Positions 1-10,960 of a DNA stretch of 64,000 bases are shown one piece after another (position 1 is the first letter of the stretch; every line of letters begins with the position of its first letter). The stretch comes from Carettochelys insculpta (taxonomy: Eukaryota; Chordata; Testudines; Carettochelyidae): NCBI RefSeq assembly GCF_033958435.1, contig NC_134147.1:48354001-48418000 (forward strand). The letters are read 5' to 3'. A model generated the notes under the pieces. The model did not search any database. It saw nothing but the letters and a program-made list of their open reading frames with translations, and was not told the DNA's origin. The translations under genes and the position numbers were made by a program.

Positions 1-82
1 AGTAAGTGAATTCTGCCCTTGCAGGGTAATGCCTTCCCTGGACAATCACTCCAGCACTCCCCTGGAATTCTGGAAAATCCAC

Positions 83-174
83 ATCTGATGTATCTGACGA
101 AGCGGGTCTTTGCCGATGAAAGCCCATGCTCCAAAATATCTGTTAGTCTATAAGGTGCCACAAGACTTCTTGTA
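83..174 (+). mobile_element. Penelope-like element tail, 92-bp mini-insertion
   Basis: A short copy of the Penelope-like terminal repeat that recurs through the window. It holds the CTGACGA / CGGGTC / GATGAAAG centre and then the TGTTAGTCTATAAGGTGCC block. It is flanked by a perfect 13-bp direct repeat CTGGAAAATCCAC (70-82 and 175-187), which reads as a target-site duplication and fixes both ends. Unlike the fold-back copies it lacks the terminal extension (GTAGCC..TTAGTCTGTAT type) and any inverted arm. The family assignment comes from linkage of the same repeat to GIY-YIG coding sequence at 57.9-58.5 kb. Confidence 0.75.
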
Positions 175-187
175 CTGGAAAATCCAC

Positions 188-1776
188 TGCACCAGTGCTG
201 AGCTGTGTTACCTCTCTCATCCTCAGTGTTCAGCCTGGCTTACTTGACATGTGGAGAGTATTTTTGAAATTTGGCTGCATCCAAGACTGTAGGATAAAGG
301 ACCTTGGGAAGAAAAAAACTGAAAAAGATTGCTTCAAGCCTATGCTGCACAGGGCATTTGGAAATTGCACTGAAAGACTTCATATAAGACAGTGGGTATT
401 TATAAATACATTGAAGTATTGGTTGATATTATTCTATGTAAATATAGGCTAATATTTCTAAGTCTATAACTGTAAACCCCTTTTCAAATGAAAAGTTTTG
501 TTTGCAGATTGGAGATGTCTTGTTCCCTTAAACTCAGCGGTGGCCCTGTGTTTGCAGTTCTGTTTTAGTTCTGTAGCAAAACCACACTGAATTCCATTCA
601 TCGAAGCATTAATCAACTGAACACTTTTTCCTCCTGTCCTTCTGTCCACTAAAATAGGCCCCGATATTTACCCAGAAAAATTAATAGCTTTTGCACCGAT
701 TTTCAGCTGTTTGTTTTGTTGTCATAATAAATACTGATGAATTCCCAGGAAAAATTAAATCAAATAACAGCTGAAAACAAAGGGTCCTATCATTGGTTCC
801 TGCACTCCTAAATACGAAGATTAGCGAAGTATTACAAGGGGGCAAATGAGTGCATTTGCTTGGCACACACACCCCCCCTCAGCAAGCAAGTCGTTGGGCC
901 TGGTTCTGATCTGACTTCTGGTTTCCCAGGGTGCAGCTGAGTATGGAATCACACCCTGTGACTTTTGGGGACTAGCCAGGCCCTTTAGTAAGGTTCTAAG
1001 ATCTCTCTTCATGCCCACCTTGAGCACATCTCAATGAACATCAGGCAGCTGTGGGAGAGACTTTCTAGAAAAGGAATATTTCCCCAGTGTAATGATAAGT
1101 CCACTGGCTTCTTTTAAAATCCCTTTCAACTGACACAGTGTTAGACTAAAGACCATGGATGCTGTCAACCAAATGCTGAAGTATCCAGTTCAGCCTTTAC
1201 TTGGGCAAAGCTCCCATAGACTTTAGAGCAGCCTGGGCAAGGAACACAGGCTGCACTCCTCACTGTGCCTAACCATTGCTGGGCTAGAATTTCAACCAGA
1301 GCTTCCAACTGTGTTTAGAATAGGCAGTGGAGAGGCAGCCATTGAACACGAGCTGTCAGCTATCAGGACTGTATGTAAAGGACATCACGTGAGCTTTGTC
1401 TGGTTACTATAGTCCATGGTTCACTGGGTGTGTGGTGCAAAAAATGACAAGAAAAATCCCAGAATGGCTTTGAAAAGCATCAAACCTGAAATGTGTTTTT
1501 CAACAGTACATTTGTGACTGACCTTTGGCTGATTTCTTTGTCCTGAGGAGACTTTAGCAAAAGGAATTGAAACAAATCACGGGTTTAGTATTTGAAGAAA
1601 GTTTTCATTTTTACATGAAAAGGTCAGAAGCACACCACTGATAGAATTTGTTTCAATCATTTGATTGTAGGCAGAGGCTTTAATAAAACATGGAAATTGT
1701 TATTATTCATTATTTACAATTATGGTAATACCAGGAAGCCTCAATTAAGATGAGGGCCTCGTTGAGTGAGGTGTTG
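188..1776. other. Unannotated stretch, no gene seen
   Basis: No exon, RNA gene or recognisable repeat is visible. The sequence is moderately AT-rich with only short chance open frames, compatible with intron or intergenic DNA. Confidence 0.5.
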
Positions 1777-1836
1777 TATATATATATATATATAATGTGT
1801 GTGTGTGTGTGTGTGTGTATATACACACACACACAC
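1777..1836. repeat. Compound microsatellite (TA)n-(TG)n-(CA)n
   Basis: A TA run (1777-1794) is followed by a TG run (1796-1818), a short TATA turn and a CA run (1823-1836). TG and CA arms are mutually complementary, so one strand can fold into a hairpin with the TATA turn as its loop. Confidence 0.95.
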
Positions 1837-1892
1837 CTAGTAAGAGACAATGCTAGACCAAATGAACCTCAGGCACAATAGTCTAGACAGAA

Positions 1893-2031
1893 AGTGATCA
1901 AGGGGAAACAGAGGCACAAGATGTTGAGGGACTTCCCCAAGGTCTCCCAGCTAGTCAGTGGCAGAGACAGGAATAGACTCCAGGGCTCCCGGCTCCCAGC
2001 TCCATGCCCTCTCCACAAGACTGGACTGCAG
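1893..2031 (-). mobile_element. MIR-type (CORE-SINE) fragment
   Basis: Read on the minus strand this resembles the MIR consensus as I remember it: a GAGCATGG-like head, the GGAGTC..CCTGTCTCTGCCACT region, CTAGCTGGGAGACCTTGG, then GCCTCTGTTTCCC. It is diverged, as expected for an old SINE. No target duplication is discernible. It lies directly upstream of a CR1 3' end in the opposite orientation. Confidence 0.7.
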
Positions 2032-2059
2032 AAGTCTGGAAAATAGACCACATTTAGGC

Positions 2060-2555
2060 CAGATTTAAAATAACTAACTTCTTAACAAATTCCAACTGGA
2101 AATAAGTAACAGAGAGGAAGCCGTGCTAGTCTATACAGTATCAAAACAAAAAGCAGTCAAGTAGCACTTCGAAGACTAGCAAAATAGTTTATTAGGTGAG
2201 CTTTCGTGGGACAGACCCACTTCTGGATATGGATTCTGGTCTGGCTGTGGTCTGAAGCAGTGGGTCTGTCCCACGAAAGCTCACCTAATAAACCATTATG
2301 CTAGTCTTTAAAGTGCTACTTGACTGCTTTTTGTTTTAACTGGAAATAAGGTGCACATTGTTAATCGTGAGAGTCACTAACCACTGGAACAATTTCCCAA
2401 GAGTGCCCCTCATTGGGAATTTTAAAGGCAAGGCTAGATCTTTTTCTGAAAGCTCTGCTTTGGGAATCATTGTGGGGAATTTCTCTGACCAGTGCTGTAC
2501 GGGAGATCAGGCTACATAATCATAACTCTCCCTGCCGAGTTTGGTGTCTGTTAAG
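2060..2555 (+). mobile_element. CR1 LINE 3' end, split by a later insertion
   Basis: Both flanks of the fold-back at 2107-2337 belong to one CR1 3' region: AACTGGAAATAAG on each side, then the CR1 block reading AACCACTGGAACAATTTCCCAAGAG and on through the GGGAATCATTGTGGGGAA segment. Only the last few hundred bases of the element are present, so it is 5'-truncated as is usual for CR1. Its age must exceed that of the inserted element. Confidence 0.75.
2107..2337 (-). mobile_element. Penelope-like fold-back (tail plus inverted tail)
   Basis: The left part is a complete Penelope-like tail read on the minus strand, beginning with a 36-nt extension (2107-2142). The right part repeats the same tail inverted: 2143-2220 pairs with about 2258-2337. 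The inverted arm lacks the extension. A perfect 13-bp duplication AACTGGAAATAAG flanks it (2094-2106 and 2338-2350), proving insertion into the CR1 3' end. The interior contains TGGTCTGAAGCAGTGGGTC followed by CCCACGAAAGC, the hammerhead-like centre of this repeat. Confidence 0.85.
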
Positions 2556-2682
2556 AGGTTGATTTGGAATCACCCACAGTTTGCATTTTCGAGCTTGTGG
2601 AGTTAAGAATTTTTCTTAATCTTCCTGCATCCTCCCTCCTGCTGTTTCTTGCTCGTTTGTTCCACCATGCCTAAAATCAGGC

Positions 2683-2800
2683 TATAAACTCTTCAGAGCA
2701 AGATGCCTGGCCTTCCTCTCTGAATCTGAGCAGCACCAAACCACAAAGCCCTGCAACCCCGATTGGGCTTTGAGGTGCTACTGTTATTCCAATAGTAAGC
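2683..2800. repeat. Ancient amniote dispersed repeat, copy 1
   Basis: Diverged copy of a widespread amniote repeat I recall by its layout: AAACTCTTCAGAGCAAG head, a GAGCAGCACC middle, then TTGAGGTGCTACTGTTATTCCAATA. Two further copies lie at 13588-13690 (same strand) and 43165-43330 (opposite strand). The family name is uncertain; the similarity between the three copies is what I can see. Confidence 0.55.
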
Positions 2801-3959
2801 ACTTGCTCCACCAGAGAAGGTTAAAGGAAATGCTTTACTTCCAGGGCATTGCTAGTGGTCTGACCCTCTGCTGGCATATATCTTCAGCTGCAGAGCAGCG
2901 CTTGTTTGGGATGATTGCTTTGAATTTTTACTAGGAACAAGGCATTCAAATGTCAGGTTCAGGTTATAGCTGGCAAGTGAGTGAAAATGATATGTCTCTA
3001 AATTATTTGTAATTATGGATCACAGTTAATGAACATCCTGGCTTCAACAGAAAATGCAGTTGTTAATAGGAGCTTGGCATGAGATCAGATCATGTAGTTG
3101 ACTTCCTTGGCAGGCATACACGTACCATCACAAATTGAGTCAAGTGAGCGTGCCAATAGAATCTGCAAGAAGCAGATACGGTACGTATGTAATTCACTCA
3201 CCCTGATTCTCCATATTTCTGCTAACCCTAACGGCCCCCCACCACCACCTCTTTGTGTGAATTCTTTAGTCGGGTCTGATGTGCACTGAAATCATGTTGT
3301 GGTCCTTTGAGAACTGCTTGGCCGGTCCTGACTTCCTTGCCGATCCAACAGCCTATAAAAGGTTGCACAGAGCCAACTATCCTGCTGCCAGCGCAATTCG
3401 GCACGGGCATTGTGAGTCCCTCTCTCGCTGTCGTGCCCATGGCATTTTTGGCAATTGGTCTCAGAAACACATTGTTCGTTTCAGGATAATTAAGTGGATT
3501 TGAAGTTGATCTACTTTCTTCTATGGTGGTTTTTAAACGAGATTGTCTGGTCCGTGTATTGCTGCCAATCCCCAGTGTTCAGAGTCACAATCTGCTGCTG
3601 CCACCGTAGCCACCTGAGTCGGGCCTGCTTCATTGCCGGTTTTGAACTGTGGCGCACTTGACAAAGAGGCGAGCTGTAGGTAGTGTCCATGGTGAAGGTG
3701 TCAGACTCTGCAGGGTATTCACTGTGTCCCGGTGTCCTGGTGAGAGTCATTCCTCGGCGAGCAGTGTTTGTAACAGCTGCAACCATCATGTGCTCTGTGG
3801 CAATGGAGGCTCAACGTCTTGCTGGGTGGATACAGAGACTATGGAAAACTGGGAGAAGTATTGATAGCTCCATCTCAGATCTCTGACTACCTATAATGGC
3901 CCAGGAAGTCATCTACTAAGGCCAGAGTCTGAGTGAAACACCCATTCTTATGGGGGGTT
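2801..3959. other. Unannotated stretch with a TATA motif
   Basis: No recognised gene. It includes a TATA box candidate at 3354 and a set of overlapping short frames on both strands at 3.2-3.9 kb. The 92-residue minus-strand frame at 3511-3789 has no domain I recognise. Confidence 0.4.
3354..3360 (+). promoter_or_regulatory. Candidate TATA box
   Basis: TATAAAA in the context GCCTATAAAAGGTTGC, with a GC-richer stretch downstream and a possible splice donor (TTGTGAGT, about 3407-3414) roughly 50 bases beyond the motif. This is the layout of a TATA promoter with a short first exon, but no coding continuation is recognisable. It could equally be a retroelement promoter or chance. Confidence 0.25.
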
Positions 3960-4420
3960 CCTGCCATGTTAACCACATCTTCACAGCCATAGCCTGTAGG
4001 GTTGTTTTTTTTCTAAGGAAGGCATAGCCATAAGTCAAGGCAGGAACACAATGACCAGGACCATCAGGCCCAGTTTACCTAAGCTGATCAAGGCATAAGG
4101 CCCGAAAACCTTTAGCACAAGCAGTCAACAAGGAGTAAACCTGCATGGTAAGTAAGGCTAACATTTTGCCGTGGATATTTTTAGTACAAGCCATGGACAG
4201 GCCACGGGTGATACCAAAAATCCACAGGCGTCTAACACCTTTCTAAAATGTTTGTCCTTCCATTGTTTGAGGGTTTGCCTGCTCAAGTGGTAGACCTTAT
4301 ACCTGTGCCTCTGTTACCTTGAATGAAGCTTTTAGCCTCTTGCCCTAACAATCGCCTTTATTTATAAAAGGTCAGATGGACCCTGTGTACATCCAAGTAA
4401 TAAAGCTAACTTATTCTCCA
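3960..4420 (+). mobile_element. Possible solo-LTR-like stretch
   Basis: A TATAAAAG motif (4363-4370) is followed 29 bases later by an AATAAA signal (4399-4404), the compact promoter/polyadenylation spacing of many retroviral-type LTRs. I could not find paired ends or a target duplication, and no gag, pol or env sequence flanks it. The boundaries are guesses. Confidence 0.25.
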
Positions 4421-4576
4421 AAAAAGATCATAAGAGCATGGTAGAAACAGACTCTCACATGTTTGTGACTCTCACGTTTGTAAGCCAACTTATCACTCCC
4501 ATTGAATTTCTTTGATTGAGAGAAGGCAAAAGAATTTAATCCCTAATTTAAACTCTTGTATAGGAAAAATAAAATA

Positions 4577-4892
4577 CAGTAAAACCCCAAGATGCACACA
4601 TTCAAGTTGCGTGTATCTCAGGTTAACGTGGCTGCTGCACCAGCGCTGGTCAGTTTCCCATCTTCCTTGAACGGAGGAGAGCTGGGAGCTAGACTCCAGC
4701 TCCCCTCTGCTGATGGGAGCTGTGAAGCTGACCAGCACCAGCCAGGCTCCAGCTCCCCACCACTCAAAGGAAATGGGAAACTGACCAGCGCTGCTGTTCT
4801 GGTCAGTTTCCTGGCTCCTCCAGTTACACAAAAATTCAGCTTACTCAGGGATGTCAAGAATGCAACCTCCGCATAAGCTGGGGGGTCTACCG
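4577..4892. mobile_element. Tigger/pogo-like MITE
   Basis: Terminal inverted repeats CAGTAAAACCCCAAGATGC (left) and, as the reverse complement of the right end, CGGTAGACCCCCCAGCTTATGC. A TA dinucleotide flanks each side (4575-4576 and 4893-4894), the target duplication of Tc1/mariner-pogo elements. The 316-bp interior has no coding capacity and is itself partly palindromic (GACCAGCGCTGGTCAG and later GACCAGCGCTGCTG). It is non-autonomous. Confidence 0.7.
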
Positions 4893-4894
4893 TA

Positions 4895-7800
4895 TTGTAA
4901 AACCAGGTTTGGAGTTCAGCCTCTCAATGTAGATGCTCCCTTTGAAAAACATCAGGGGACCAGTTAAGCCCTCTCTTGATTTTGTGGGATCACTCTACTC
5001 TCTCTTTCACAAAAGGTAGCTGATAGTGGGTCTCTTTCAAAGTGGGTGAACGTGATTCCCTTAAAAGGTTAACACAGCTCTGCTGCTGCTTCTAAGGCTT
5101 TGATAAAAGTGATGTTTCCTTCCCATGGATGCTTGTCAAAAATGAAAACAACCCATGAAAACAACAGCACATTGCCTTCATCACCCATAGGTGTGTGGGG
5201 AGCGGAAAGAATAATACTATTGCATTCCAAGCCAGTAACCAAGCTTAGTGTACCTGCAAATAAAATTCAAGTCCCCAGTAATGAACAAAAGGCAAATGAA
5301 CTTTTCCCAGGGTAATTAATGACTGTTGTACCTGGGAAAAGACACGTTTTCGTAGATATCCAACAACTCCAGCTCGGGAAAGGAGAATGCAGTAAAAATG
5401 ACTTGTAGTAAATGGTAGCTGACAACATTGCTCTTCCTTCGTAGCTGCCTTGGTGACCTGGCAGCTGGATAGTGCAACATTTGGCCATTCAACTAAACGC
5501 AGGTTCTCCACCCCTCCCTGCGGCAGAAGCAGCCTTTTGTATCAATCTCCTGAAGGTACGGCCCAGAGCTGACGGCAGCAGGCTGCTGGAAGAACACCTT
5601 TTGGTGCTCTAATGTCATTTTCCTCTCTCCTGTAGTGCAGTCAAAGGAGCCAACCCCTACTAAGCCTGGTTGTAAAGGCCATAATCGCAGAAGTGTGACA
5701 CTCAGCTAGGAGCTAGTGGATGGAGCCAGGTCACTTGAGGTACCCTGGGAAAAGTTATTTCCCCTAAAGTAGGAGGAGGAAGCAACTACACCTAGCCCAG
5801 GAGCAGAGATAGTTGGGTGCAATTTATGCACACTCCTGTTGCTTTCTGTTGGTCAAACTGCCATGGGCGGCCTCTTTCTTACCAGTGACCCTTGGGTCAG
5901 GTTACTGTTTCTCAGCCCCGAGTAGAGAAGAGTGGAAATCATTTGTTCTCCTGCTGGTCAGGGTATTAAAACCATCAGCAGCATCCTGTGGAACTGAGAA
6001 GAGGCCCACAGTTAATCTATGGTGGGTACATTTGAGATCAGTACTGAGCACCTGGCTTTCAGGAACATGGGGGAGGAAAAGCCAGCTGCCTGAAAGGCTT
6101 GTCAGAAACGTGTAGCCTGCGGGTGGGCTCGCATTTACCTCGCTCTGTCTGTCTGAGGGCTTCAACACAGCTCCTGCTGAAAAGCACACGGACACCCAGA
6201 ACTCGGGGTTTCCAGCTGAGATCGAACAGGAACGTACTTTAAACTGAATCTTGTCTCTGCCCACCTGAAATGGCAGTTCGGTTCCCTGAGGAGCAGGAGA
6301 GGTGCATGAGGAATCTCTGGGTATGGCTCAGCAGGTAGGTGCTTAGATACTATGCTGCTAGCACCAACGTGAGCCCCTAAAGAAAGTATGACCGGCCCAG
6401 GGGAGGGAGGAACTGCCTGCAAAGCTCTTGCTGCTTCAGGGGGGGACGTTGACACGTTGTTCTTTCCAGTCGCTCTGATCCGGGTTTGGCAGTGAGAAGT
6501 GCAGCCCACGAGCAACATGTTGGGCTGTTTGTGCCTTTTGTCTTGATGAGCAGCATTGTCTGTATGACATCTCATGGGCTGCGGTACCGTCACAATGGGA
6601 GCGACAGCACCGTGTATAGAGCCAGGCAAGGCATAGCTCCTGTGACTGACATTCGTCTTCATCATCATTCTCAGGGCCCCCAGCTAAAGCATTACTGAGG
6701 TGGTGCATGTTATTGATTCTTCTCTTCAGCCAATTCATCACAGTCAGCATTTATGCTGCAAGTGGCAAGACGTAGGGAAGCACATAGATTTGCTCCTGGC
6801 AGTTATGTACAATGTTTTGATTTGTGATTCGTGAGAATTGTATAATTCACCCCAGGGTGTGCTTCCAAACCCATAAAATCCTGTGATGGGCATTAGATTT
6901 TCAGGCTGTCTGCAAGCATTCACTTCCAGGAAGCCGACAACCCATCCCTGCAAATAGAGAAGTTTTGGACTGCGATCAATTTTAATAACACCTCGTCAGT
7001 GCTTTCTGGGTGTGTGGTGAAGTTGCAAGAATCAGCTAGCTTGGTAGATGTTGTCTGCAGCTGGCAAAATCTTGAATGAAAGTCATCCATCAAGGACCTT
7101 GGGCCCTGTGTAGTTTGTAGCTTGTGCATGTCACATGGTGTGAGCTTGTTGCAAACAGGAAAGCTGGCAAACCTCCTCTTATTCCACAGTTTGGACCTCG
7201 GGCGCTCCAGAGTGGTTTGTCTAAATGAACAAGGTGTTCCCTCCAGAGGGGTAATAAGGTGGGGGCCTGCCCTAGAGGCATTGCCAGGGTATTGCTAGTG
7301 GGCTTGTCTCTGACCCACAGAGGAGCCCCTGGAGCAGGCTGGTCCCGCTAATTCTTAGAAGGACACAGCTACGGCCCTTCGCTCAAAGGCCAGATGTGCA
7401 AACCACAGTTCTTTGAAAACAAGGCACCAATTAATGGGAATAAGCAATTGCAGCATGTTTAATAGAGCAAGAAAGTACCTCATATTCTGATGGTTAATAG
7501 AGCTCAGCAGGGTGCCCACCTCCACATACCTGGTGCACAGGAAGAGCTTCAGACTCCCCATAGGACCATCGGTGCTGGACCTAGGGGTGTAGGCAACACT
7601 GTCACATTCCCTGGATCGGAGTGGTGTCCCTCCCATACCGGCGTTATCGTGTAGTTCAAAAGCTCTCAGTATCCCCACTACAAAAGCTGCTTCAGCACTG
7701 CAGGGTGGTACAAAACCCTGTCAGCACAGGGTCCATCCTACCCTTTGGTGTCTCGACAGCACTGAGGATGTTCGTCCCGGGCTGAGCAGTCGTCACTGCT

Positions 7801-10635
7801 CATCTGAGAAGATAAGGCATAAAATGTACCTTCACGACTGGCTTATCTGAGGAAAGTCTCCACAACAGGGGGAAAGCGCCACCCATCAGAGTCTTCAACT
7901 CTTCATGATGCTCAGCCTGAATATCGACAGAGGAAAGTCCCAGGAATACCAGCATAACAAGTGAAATTCATCGGGACAATATTAGCCTCTGCAACCACCA
8001 GAGCCGATCTGCCCAAAAAGAGGCTCAGAGCTCTGCCTGGTCTTGTCATTCAGCTACAGACGCCTCCATATGGTACAGTAAGGACTGGTCCAAATGTACT
8101 CGGGCACCTACCTTCCTGCAGGTTCCTCACACAGCACGCCAGACAGTGCCTATGCGGCATGCAAAGTTGGCTAAAATCAGTGCATGCATGAAGCAAACAT
8201 CACACCAAAAGGCCTCTGCTGATTTCCCAAGATGAGGAAGAGCCTGACTTGTTTTGCCAGCCGGGGTTGTACATGTTCTCAGCACCCACACCCCATGTGG
8301 CCCATCCAAAAATGAAAAACAACTCCAACCCTCTCTCCACACCAAAAGAAAAACCAGTAGGAACCCAGAGAGCTACCCTGCTCACTGCCCTTGAAACGAG
8401 CCCTGTCCCAGGCATGCTTTCATCACCCAGTGGGTGCAAAGATCCCACCAAGGTGTGCAGAGGAGCACCCTTTTGTCCACCCCCTTGTACCAGACTGTGA
8501 GTGACGGCTGCGCTGCCTTCGGGATGGGGAGCTCAGCTGGCTCTCCATCAAGCATGAGGCAATCGGACTCGCAAGGGGGCATCTAAGTGTACTGGAACTC
8601 TGAGCAGGGGCTTTTATTGAGTTCCTGCTTCTGATTCAAGAGCTGTGTATCCAAATTTGGACAGACAGTACCGTGGCCATGTTTTATATAGACAGGGCTG
8701 GGGTGCCACAATCCCCTCCACCCATGATCTCCCACAGCAGTTCACCTTCAAGGCCTGCAGAACATTGTGGTGGGCTGTTGTAGCAGGCGTTTCTCTCCAA
8801 CTCATGAGGGGGTAGTCCAGGAGTCGGTGTTTCATGTGATTTCCCATGAAAGGGGTCATCCTTCATTAGCACCTGTTCATGACTGACCAAAACAAGAGTC
8901 TGACTTCTCATTCCACAGCGATCCACAGAGCCCAAGGCCCCTACCAGATTCATTCCTTGTTTGGTAGTCATTGGATTTGATCTGCGTAACCCATCAGTCC
9001 ATTTGATCTCCGGGGCATGCTAAAGGATCAAGCAAGATGTCGCCAGGCTCATCATGTTAGTTCCCACCTGGCCAGGCAGCTTTGGTGCCTAGAGCAGCTA
9101 TTAGCAGCTCGTACTCCATGACCCTTATTCCTGCCTCCAGACTTGGTACCCCAGGACAATGAAGAGTGACTATCGCCTAGTGGTGAGTTTGTCCCTGTCC
9201 TTGCAGAGCACATCAAACGTGAGTACTCCAGCTGATTGTGTCTGTGGATACTGAACAACAAGCAGTGTCTGAAGAGCCTTGGTATTATAGAATTACAAGT
9301 AAGTGGCAAGTCTGAGTGCCAGGCACTGAACAAATATGCAAACAGTTCCTCCCCTGACAATCTGATGTTCTAGGAACTCAGTGTAGAGCACCTCTGGGAT
9401 CCGCTTCCACTTGATATTATGCTTCTGCTGCCATGGTTAACAGGTGAGGAAACATAAAATGTAGTTTCTCTGAATTATTTACATACCCTGGCGTGGCGGA
9501 TGGGGGACAAGTCCACGGACAACCAAGTTTGGGAAGATTTCTTGTCTCTTGACAAAACTTTAGCAAATGGTTTTGCTTAGTCATGTTCGGCACTAATAGG
9601 GCTTTCCTGCCGACTTATGGCTCCTGGGCTGGTGTTTTAAGCAACGTTCTACGCGAAACAACAATAAAGCCAATCTGTCCTATGTGGCATCACTGCTAAT
9701 TTTCACTTTCTCCCCTGGTTGCTATAGTAACTTGGCCACCTCAGCTGCCACTTTTTTGGCACAAACAGCTATTTAAAATCAGCCCCTGCTAAGCCAATGG
9801 GCCCACTTCACGGCCCTCCAGGCGCTGTGCAACACCAATGCCTGCTGTTTCCGTAGCTGGGGTGCAATCTGCTGGGTAGCAGCTGTACAAAGAACTGGAA
9901 CTGGGACTGGGACATTTCGTCCCTGCCCGGTACCCACACTGGAGCCATGAATGAACCTTTGGACACTTCTGTGAACTCCTCTGAGCCACATTGGCCAGCC
10001 TGAGAGGCTGACGCCAAGCAGAGCCTTCTCCTGTCACTGCGCCCCTGCAGAAGCAGCCTGCTTCCTGGCTTGCTAACCTTCAGGATGGGCAATCGCTCGT
10101 GGACATTCTCGCTCTGCTGTTGGGGCATGTTTGTGGCAGGCGGTTTAGAAACATGGAGGAAATGGTGCTCACTTTAAACCTCCTGCTCTGCTGGGCTTCC
10201 CTGCTGCTCACTTGTGCCTCTGACCCCCCCACAGCCAGCAAGATGGGGATTCCTCTGGAGCCCTGAAGGGCAGTTGGACGTGAGCAGCTCCTCGGAGCCC
10301 AGGCCTGCTGTACCCTGCAGTGGGGCTGGGGACCTGCTGCTGCCGTGGAACTGAGCACTGGGGCAGCCCAGGCAGGAGCAGGAGTGGGGTTTGTGGAAGC
10401 CTAAAGCAGTGAGCAAGCTGAGGTCTGGGCCGTGGGGGCTGTTGGCTGGATAGCAAGGCTGGGTCTGGATCATGTCCCAGCAAGCCTGGACCGTGTGCTG
10501 TGTGCCCAGGAGGCAGGGCAGTCTGGCTGCTAGGCCGTGGCAGCCTGGGTTCAAAGCAGCAGCACAACGCCCGCTCAGGGGATGTGTACGCTGCAGTTAA
10601 AACCCCCGGCTGGCCCATGCCGGCTCACTCAGGCT
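4895..10635. other. 5.7 kb without recognised genes or repeats
   Basis: No exon, RNA gene or named repeat could be supported. Several frames of 100-170 residues occur (for example 6162-6668 minus) but overlap other frames and show no domain signature. The region is a fair candidate for lineage-specific repeats I cannot recognise and for intron sequence. Confidence 0.45.
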
Positions 10636-10960
10636 GCAGGGCTGTTTCAGTCTGGCTCCAGCATCAGGCCTGCCGAGGGAGGGCCAAGCCAGTAAGTGCC
10701 CCCAGACCCAGTATTTCAAAGGGGCCCAGAGCTCCGGCTGCCGCTGCTGCTGAAATAGCCGTGGTCGGGGGCCGGAGCTCTGGGTCGCCGGGAAGTGCCG
10801 CAGCCGTGCTGCTCTGGCTGCACGCCGCTGGCGGGAGCAATGCCATGGGCTGAGCGCTGTTAAAAGTGAGTGCCCTGGGCCCCGCCCCTGCCGAAGCACG
10901 GAGCCAGGCCGCCTCCCGCTGCGCCCTGGGCCCGCTGTAGCTGTTGGCCCTCGTGAGGGA
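10636..10960. repeat. GC-rich dispersed repeat, copy 1
   Basis: Shares an ordered set of blocks with 61660-61990 and partly with 59455-59600: a TTTCAAAGGGGCC core, a GCTCC(G/A)GC run, CCCCGCCCCTGCC-like sequence and a GCTGTTGGCC block near the right end. It is palindromic in places (CCGGAGCTCTGGG against CCCAGAGCTCCGG). Open frames in it reach 200 residues only because of its base composition. The class is unknown. Confidence 0.5.

Noticed and set aside
6162..6668. 168-residue minus-strand frame
   Set aside because: Checked for gag-like, transposase and exon signatures; none seen.
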